Source of the DNA: Shinella yambaruensis
GTDB taxonomy: Bacteria > Pseudomonadota > Alphaproteobacteria > Rhizobiales > Rhizobiaceae
Length of the DNA: 64,000 nucleotides
Assembly: GCF_022899355.1 (NCBI RefSeq)
Contig: NZ_JALJCK010000022.1
Coordinates: 1-64,000 of the forward strand
Reading direction: 5' to 3'
Both the position numbers and the translations under genes were made by a program. Positions 59,482-64,000 of the stretch are shown in pieces. The notes beneath the pieces are model-generated. The model saw only the letters and a list, made by a program, of their open reading frames with translations. It did not search any database and had not been told where the DNA came from. Each line of letters starts with the position of its first letter. Positions within the stretch are counted from its first letter, which is position 1.

Positions 59482-60303
59482 ATGACCTACTTCACGACCA
59501 GCGACGGCACCCGGCTTTTCTACAAGGACTGGGGCGTCGGCCAGCCCATTCTCTTCGCTCACGGCTGGCCGCTGTCATCCGACGCCTGGGACCAGCAGAT
59601 GCTGTTCTTCGGACAGAATGGTTTCCGCGTGATCGCCCATGATCGCCGCAGCCACGGCCGCTCCGACCAGACCTGGGACGGCAACAACATGGACCGGTAC
59701 GCCGACGATCTGGCGGAATTGATCGAGGCGCTGGACCTGCGCGACGCTATCCTCGTCGGTCATTCGACCGGCGGCGGCGAGGTCGCGCACTACATCGGCC
59801 GTCACGGCTCGGCGCGTGTCGCCAAGGTCGTCCTTGTCGGCGCTGTCCCGCCGCTGATGCTGAAGACGGATGCCAATCCCGAGGGAGCACCGCTCTCGGT
59901 GTTCGACGGCATCCGAAAGAACACCGCTACCAACCGGTCGCAGTTCTTCTTCGACCTGACCGTTCCCTTCTACGGCTTCAATCGCGACGGCGTCGAAACC
60001 AACGAAGGCCTGCGCGAGAACTTCCGCCGCATCGGCCTGCAGGGCGGCATCAAGGGCCAGTATGACTGCGTCCGCGAATTCTCCGAGGTCGACTACACCG
60101 AAGACCTTCGGCGGATTGATCGCCCGACCCTGATCATCCACGGCGATGATGACCAGATCGTCCCGCTCAAGGCTTCCGCTCGATTGGCCGCGGAAATCGT
60201 CCCGGATGCGACCCTGAAGGTCTATCCCGGCGGATCGCACGGGCTCGCCGAGACCGAGGCCGAACGCTTCAACGCCGATGTCCTGACCTTCATTCGCGGC
60301 TGA
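59482..60303 (+). CDS. alpha/beta-hydrolase (non-heme chloroperoxidase family)
   Basis: A 273-residue hydrolase. Oxyanion motif FAHGWPLSSD, nucleophile GHSTGGGE with Ser95, acid in IHGDDDQIVP, base in GGSHGLAE. This subgroup is often labelled non-heme haloperoxidase; many are esterases or perhydrolases. The ATG at 59482 is preferred over 59476 because of spacing from AAGGAG. Under OhrR-type control it may act on peroxy-acids or hydroperoxide-derived esters. Confidence 0.88.
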   Translation: MTYFTTSDGTRLFYKDWGVGQPILFAHGWPLSSDAWDQQMLFFGQNGFRVIAHDRRSHGRSDQTWDGNNMDRYADDLAELIEALDLRDAILVGHSTGGGEVAHYIGRHGSARVAKVVLVGAVPPLMLKTDANPEGAPLSVFDGIRKNTATNRSQFFFDLTVPFYGFNRDGVETNEGLRENFRRIGLQGGIKGQYDCVREFSEVDYTEDLRRIDRPTLIIHGDDDQIVPLKASARLAAEIVPDATLKVYPGGSHGLAETEAERFNADVLTFIRG

Positions 60304-60356
60304 GTGCGTCCTCAGGTCCCGAAATTCACAAAACCAGATCAGAGAAGGAAAGTATC

Positions 60357-61124
60357 ATGTCCAAGTTTGCTGCAACGGTTGCTCTCGCAGCCACGCTTCT
60401 TTCCGGTGCTGCCGCCGCCGAACCGGCCAAGCCCACCATCGTCTTCGTGCATGGCGCGTTTGCCGACTCCTCGAGCTGGAACGGCGTCATCACCCGCCTT
60501 CACAAGGATGGGTACAGGGCCGTCGCCGTCGCAAATCCGCTGCGCGGCGTCTCGCATGACGCACGGCGCGTTTCCGATGTCGTCGACAGCATCGAGGGCC
60601 CGGTGGTCCTTGTCGGTCATTCCTATGGCGGCCAGGTCATCTCGAACGCCGCGAAGGGACACGACAACGTCAAGTCGCTGGTCTATGTGGCGGCCTTCGC
60701 GCCGGACACTGGCGAGGCCGCGGCCGAGCTGGCCGGCAGGTTCCCTGGCGGTACACTCGGCGAAGCGCTTGCTGCCCCGGTCAAGCTCGCCGGGGGCGGC
60801 GTCGACCTCTACATCGACCAGACGAAGTTCCGCGACCAGTTCGCGCACGACGTTCCGGCCGAAGCGACGGCGCTGATGGCGGCCGGCCAGCGGCCGATCA
60901 CCGAGGCGGCGTTGACGGAAAAGTCCGGCGACCCGGCCTGGAAGGCGCTGCCGTCGTATTTCGTCTATGGCGATGGCGACAAGAACATCCCGGCGAAAGC
61001 ACTGGGATTCATGGCCGAGCGCGCGGGCTCCAAGCGCACGGTCGTCGTGGAAGGCGCGTCGCATGTCGTGATGGTCTCGCAGCCGCAGGTCGTCGCCGAC
61101 CTGATCGAAGAGGCTGCGCGATAG
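60357..61124 (+). CDS. exported alpha/beta-hydrolase
   Basis: A 255-residue hydrolase with signal peptide (MSKFAATVALAATLLSGAAA). Oxyanion motif FVHGAFADSSSW, nucleophile GHSYGGQ with Ser89, base in GASHVVMVS. It resembles the salicylate esterase/MES-like alpha/beta-hydrolases. It is 53 bp downstream of the previous gene and is probably co-transcribed from the OhrR-regulated promoter. A terminator follows at 61146. Confidence 0.87.
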   Translation: MSKFAATVALAATLLSGAAAAEPAKPTIVFVHGAFADSSSWNGVITRLHKDGYRAVAVANPLRGVSHDARRVSDVVDSIEGPVVLVGHSYGGQVISNAAKGHDNVKSLVYVAAFAPDTGEAAAELAGRFPGGTLGEALAAPVKLAGGGVDLYIDQTKFRDQFAHDVPAEATALMAAGQRPITEAALTEKSGDPAWKALPSYFVYGDGDKNIPAKALGFMAERAGSKRTVVVEGASHVVMVSQPQVVADLIEEAAR

Positions 61125-61539
61125 GCTGGCACCGACCTACGACACCAGGCCACGGTACGTCAGCGCCGTGGCCTGTCCGTTTCCCCGGCTTCGCGGTCTG
61201 CAACGTCCTCGGAAGGATTGTCATGCGGACCGTTGCTGAACTGAAACCGGCGCGTGCCCTTGCAGCCAGAATGTGCTCGAGATCCCTCAGTGCCGCCGCC
61301 GTGGTGGCGAGCGGTTCCTTGCCGGATCCGATCGCGACCGTTTCGCCCATCGCGTCGGTGGTGATGCGGATTGCCTTGTCCTTTCCGCCGCAGTCGCTTG
61401 TGGCCACTCCGAGCCGGACACGGCCGTGGGGTGCCCGGGCCGCGATCCGGCATTGTTGGCTGCCGCCGATCATGATCGGCGGCGGTGCCCGCGAAAATTC
61501 GATGCCGTAACGGTCACGCATCGGGCCGGCCACGTCCAT
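61009..61539 (-). pseudogene. unassigned open frame, possible gene remnant
   Basis: Between about 61220 and 61539 this minus-strand frame has strongly GC-biased third positions and protein-like sequence (VRLGVATSDCGGKDKAIRIT, then DAMGETVAIGSGKEPLATTA). Downstream of about 61210 the frame runs through a terminator hairpin and into the antisense of the hydrolase gene, so the natural 3' end seems lost. I do not recognise the family and see no Shine-Dalgarno. It may be a truncated gene or chance. Confidence 0.3.
61146..61183 (+). terminator. terminator of the OhrR-regulated hydrolase operon
   Basis: CAGGCCACGG and CCGTGGCCTG form a perfect 10-bp stem with a 10-nt loop, followed by tccgtttcc, 22 bp after the hydrolase stop. 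Outside this hairpin, the 513-bp gap up to 61637 holds only the unassigned frame described separately. Confidence 0.65.
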
Positions 61540-61637
61540 CAGGCATGGGCGGCGTTCTTGCAGAGAGGGGATGACAAGGCCCGACAGCGACCGGCTTTTC
61601 CTCGATGCCCGTTCGAGACCTCGCAATCCCGCCCGGA

Positions 61638-62291
61638 TCAGCCCGCGGTGCCCGGTGCCGGCGTGTTGAGCAGCTGCTGCTCCCAAAGATAGGCGATGCC
61701 GCTTCCGGCAGCGTGCTGGAGGACCACGTCGTTCAGCGCGATGGCGGTTTCGGCCCGTGCCCAGTCGCGCTGCCACTCGGATGCCAGGGCCAGCCAGGTC
61801 ATCAAGTTCACGCCCGCCGCGGCCATGCGCTGGATGGCGACCTCATGCGCCTCGACCGAAACCGCGCCCGACGCATCGGTGATGACCGTCACATCCCAGC
61901 CTTCCCCCGCAGCCTGGATTGCCGGCATCGCGACGCAGATCTCGGTCCACAGGCCGGCGATGATGAGCTGCTTGCGTCTCGTCGCCTTGACCGCGTCGAC
62001 CACCTTCTGATCTTCCCAGGTGTTGATGAACGTCCGGTCGATCACCTCCTGGCCGGGGAACACATCGGTGATCTGCCGAAAGAGGAGGCCGCCGCGATCG
62101 GCGATGACGCTTGTCAGGATCGTCGGGACGTTGAAGACCTTGGCGGCCTTTGCCAGCGCCGTCGAATTGTTGACCACGATGTGGGGGTCATGGCTGTTCA
62201 GGTTCGCGAGCTGATAGGGCTGATGGTCGATCAGGACGAGGACCGAATCTTCCGGACGAAGAAGCGAAGCAAGGCCATTACGAAAGGTCAT
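61638..62291 (-). CDS. isochorismatase-family cysteine hydrolase (YcaC-like)
   Basis: A 217-residue hydrolase. Asp22 in VLIDHQPYQ and the nucleophile Cys119 in GLWTEICVAM are the family catalytic residues; the usual third residue (Lys) is not clear to me, Arg86 lying in that region. GLWTEICVAMPAIQAAGEGW and SGAVSVEAHEVAIQRM resemble YcaC-type enzymes of unknown physiological substrate. It is divergent from a LysR regulator, which probably controls it. Confidence 0.88.
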   Translation of the reverse strand: MTFRNGLASLLRPEDSVLVLIDHQPYQLANLNSHDPHIVVNNSTALAKAAKVFNVPTILTSVIADRGGLLFRQITDVFPGQEVIDRTFINTWEDQKVVDAVKATRRKQLIIAGLWTEICVAMPAIQAAGEGWDVTVITDASGAVSVEAHEVAIQRMAAAGVNLMTWLALASEWQRDWARAETAIALNDVVLQHAAGSGIAYLWEQQLLNTPAPGTAG

Positions 62292-62383
62292 GAAGACATC
62301 CTCTGTTGCCGTTTTGTGTGGGATTGGTCTGGCAATCGGCAGGCGCCGGATGCGGCGCTGCCTGCGAAACGGACTCTGTCATC

Positions 62384-62399
62384 CCGCATCATGATGCGG
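62384..62399. promoter_or_regulatory. 16-bp palindrome in the isochorismatase/LysR divergent promoter
   Basis: CCGCATCATGATGCGG is a perfect palindrome in the 154-bp divergent gap. A second dyad (GCAGGCGCC ... GGCGC-T-GCCTGC, 62339-62365) lies beside it. Either may bind the LysR regulator encoded to the right. Confidence 0.45.
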
Positions 62400-62445
62400 T
62401 AGCGCCCTTTCGTGCTAAGCTGTGTCGCAATATGGGGAACGCCGA

Positions 62446-63327
62446 ATGGACATAGAAGACTTGCGGACATTCGTGGAGGTTGCCGATGCGGGGGGCGTTA
62501 CGTCTGCGGCGCTCCGGCTCGGCATCTCCAAGTCGATGGTCAGCCGGCGGCTTATCCGGCTTGAGGCGGAGCTCGGCACCCAGCTTCTCGCACGAACCAC
62601 CCGCGGCGCCGCTCTCACGGAAGCCGGGGCCACGTTCCGGGATTATGCCGCCAGGGTTTGCGCCGAGATCGACGTGGCCAGGGAAACGATCCTGCCCGCC
62701 GGTGAGCTGTGCGGCCGCCTGCGGATTGCCGCGCCGCTTTCGTTCGGCCCGACCCACTTCGCCCCGGTGCTCGCGGACATGGCGCGACGCCACCCGCAGC
62801 TCCACATCCACACGTCCTACAGCGACCGCTTCGTCGATCTCGTCGCCGAAGGTTTCGATTGTGCGATCCGGGTCGGCACTCTCCAGGATTCCAGCCTGAT
62901 CGCCAGGCGCATCGGGCCGCTCCATGGGAAGTTCGTCGCGAGCCCGGATTATATAAGGACGCATGGATCCCCGGAAACGCCGGAAGAGCTCGTCGCCCAT
63001 CAGGCCCTCATGCAGGGCATGGAAACCTGGCAGCTTATGGATGGCGACAGGATCATGACGGTCAACCCGCGGGGGCGCTTCAAGGCCGACAGCGGAGTGG
63101 CTCTTGCCGTGGCCGCGGCAGCCGGGCTGGGCATCGCCGCGCTGCCCGACTACCTTATCCAGGACTACATGGCGTCCGGAACGCTTGTTCCGGTCATGAC
63201 GCGCCATCCACCGCCACCAGCCGGCATATTCATTGTCCGCCCGCCGGGGCAGCATCCCGCAAGGAAGGTGCGAGTCCTCACCGAAATGCTGATCGAGTGT
63301 TTCGAACAGGCACCAGACCCGGCGTGA
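62446..63327 (+). CDS. LysR-family transcriptional regulator
   Basis: A 293-residue LysR regulator. The HTH is in FVEVADAGGVTSAALRLGIS and SMVSRRLIRLEAELGTQLL; the CrgA-like effector domain (HTSYSDRFVDLVAEGFDCAI) follows. The ATG at 62446 gives the standard MDIEDLRTF start. It probably regulates the divergent isochorismatase-family gene. Confidence 0.92.
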   Translation: MDIEDLRTFVEVADAGGVTSAALRLGISKSMVSRRLIRLEAELGTQLLARTTRGAALTEAGATFRDYAARVCAEIDVARETILPAGELCGRLRIAAPLSFGPTHFAPVLADMARRHPQLHIHTSYSDRFVDLVAEGFDCAIRVGTLQDSSLIARRIGPLHGKFVASPDYIRTHGSPETPEELVAHQALMQGMETWQLMDGDRIMTVNPRGRFKADSGVALAVAAAAGLGIAALPDYLIQDYMASGTLVPVMTRHPPPPAGIFIVRPPGQHPARKVRVLTEMLIECFEQAPDPA

Positions 63328-63346
63328 GCGCCATGAGGGGGCAAGC

Positions 63347-64000
63347 CTACAGATTGTTTCGGCAGGCCTGCAGCTCGAGCCGTAGCGTGTCGACCAGTTC
63401 GGCCGCCGGCATTGTACGCGTGAGCGGCGCGCCTTGTCCGGCCCATTGTGCCCCGAAGCCGTATTCCCCTTTTGCCTTGGCGGCGGCGTGGAGAGCCTTG
63501 CCTGCGTCGTAGGCGATCGGATAATCCGGCGGGAGGCGGTTTCCGACCGTCCTTGCAAGTGCGGTAAAGCGGTTGGCAAGCGCACGGGCCGGCCGGCCCG
63601 ATATGAGCGGCGTAAGCGTGGTGTGGTAGGCCGCCGGCCCGGCAAGTGCGGCGCGGTACGCGTCGTCGGCAGCGGACTCGGGACAGGCGATGAACGCCGT
63701 GCCGAGCTGTGCCGCGGCCGCACCGAGGTCGAGCGCTGCGGCGATGCCCGCGCCGTCCATGATCCCCCCGGCTGCGACGACGGGCAGGGAGGTGTTCTTC
63801 ACCAGCAACCGGGTCAGCGCCATGGTGCCGAGCGCATCGTCGGGTGCGGCGGGATCGAACATGCCGCGATGCCCCCCGGCCTCGATCCCCTGCGCGACGA
63901 TCGCGTCGATTCCCGCAGCTTCGACTGCCCGTGCCTCATCGAGGCTGGTTGCTGTGGCGAGCATGAAGATGCCGCGCTCACGCAACGCCGACAGCACATC
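63347..64000 (-). CDS. nitronate monooxygenase family protein (cut by window edge)
   Basis: The C-terminal ~217 residues of a nitronate monooxygenase/2-nitropropane dioxygenase (PF03060). The FMN-binding blocks are VAQGIEAGGHRGMFD, LPVVAAGGIMDGAGIAAALD and AAAAQLGTAFIACPESAA. The frame is open to position 64000, so the N-terminus lies outside. It oxidises toxic nitronates such as propionate 3-nitronate in characterised members. Convergent with the LysR gene. Confidence 0.92.
   Translation of the reverse strand, partial: DVLSALRERGIFMLATATSLDEARAVEAAGIDAIVAQGIEAGGHRGMFDPAAPDDALGTMALTRLLVKNTSLPVVAAGGIMDGAGIAAALDLGAAAAQLGTAFIACPESAADDAYRAALAGPAAYHTTLTPLISGRPARALANRFTALARTVGNRLPPDYPIAYDAGKALHAAAKAKGEYGFGAQWAGQGAPLTRTMPAAELVDTLRLELQACRNNL

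Noticed and set aside
1-64000. CRISPR arrays, tRNA/rRNA genes, insertion sequences or phage genes
   Set aside because: I found no regularly spaced repeats, no tRNA-like cloverleaf, no transposase or integrase motif and no phage structural genes while reading both strands.

Overview
The window is GC-rich, densely packed and almost wholly accessory in content: transporters, catabolic enzymes and their local regulators, with no rRNA, tRNA, ribosomal-protein or replication genes. ATGA start/stop overlaps, several ABC and one TRAP uptake system, and the protein families present (IclR, FCD-GntR, LysR, PucR-like and OhrR regulators; DUF1185-type 'amino acid synthesis' proteins) point to an alphaproteobacterium of the Rhizobiales, probably Rhizobiaceae (Shinella/Ensifer/Rhizobium/Agrobacterium type), from a megaplasmid or a catabolic region of the chromosome. 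The taxonomic call is inference from style and content.

Layout. (1) 1-7.8 kb: a carbohydrate module with a DhaK-type kinase (cut by the window start), a sugar isomerase/epimerase-type TIM barrel and a LysR regulator on the minus strand, divergent from an SDR dehydrogenase, a split two-subunit transketolase and a DctPQM TRAP transporter. (2) 8.0-10.7 kb: an exported WD40 beta-propeller protein and a LuxR-type regulator. (3) 10.9-21.1 kb: an IclR regulator divergent from a peptide-uptake operon: SBP, serine hydrolase, leaderless gamma-glutamyltransferase, DppBCDF-like transporter and M20 amidohydrolase. (4) 21.2-31.0 kb, cassette A: FCD-GntR regulator divergent from DUF1185 protein, alpha/beta hydrolase, flavin reductase with a Nudix-like C-terminus, luciferase-like monooxygenase (LLM), aldehyde dehydrogenase (ALDH), NIPSNAP protein and a polyamine-type ABC transporter. 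(5) 31.1-42.6 kb, cassette B: the same five enzyme families in a different order, with a PucR-like regulator, a PcaC-like protein, a polar-amino-acid-type ABC transporter and an M20 peptidase.

(6) 42.8-57.1 kb, sulfur region: periplasmic rhodanese and YeeE/YedE (thiosulfate-type) transporter; a minus-strand operon of NtaA/SnaA/DszA-type monooxygenase, OpuABC-like transporter and MFS exporter; and a plus-strand operon of AprA-like flavoprotein, ferredoxin and SsuABC-like transporter. A 19-bp inverted-repeat motif (TTCTA-N9-TAGAA type) occurs before all three units, so they look co-regulated. (7) 57.1-64.0 kb: a remnant of a peptide ABC ATPase, a membrane adenylate cyclase, an OhrR-type regulator divergent from two alpha/beta hydrolases, an isochorismatase-family hydrolase divergent from a LysR regulator, and a nitronate monooxygenase cut by the window end.

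How the parts work together. Each module follows the same plan: a local regulator, an uptake system, and enzymes that open or oxidise the imported compound. The two least explained assemblies are the paired LLM/flavin reductase/ALDH/hydrolase/DUF1185 cassettes (4 and 5) and the sulfur-region operons with their shared operator-like motif (6).
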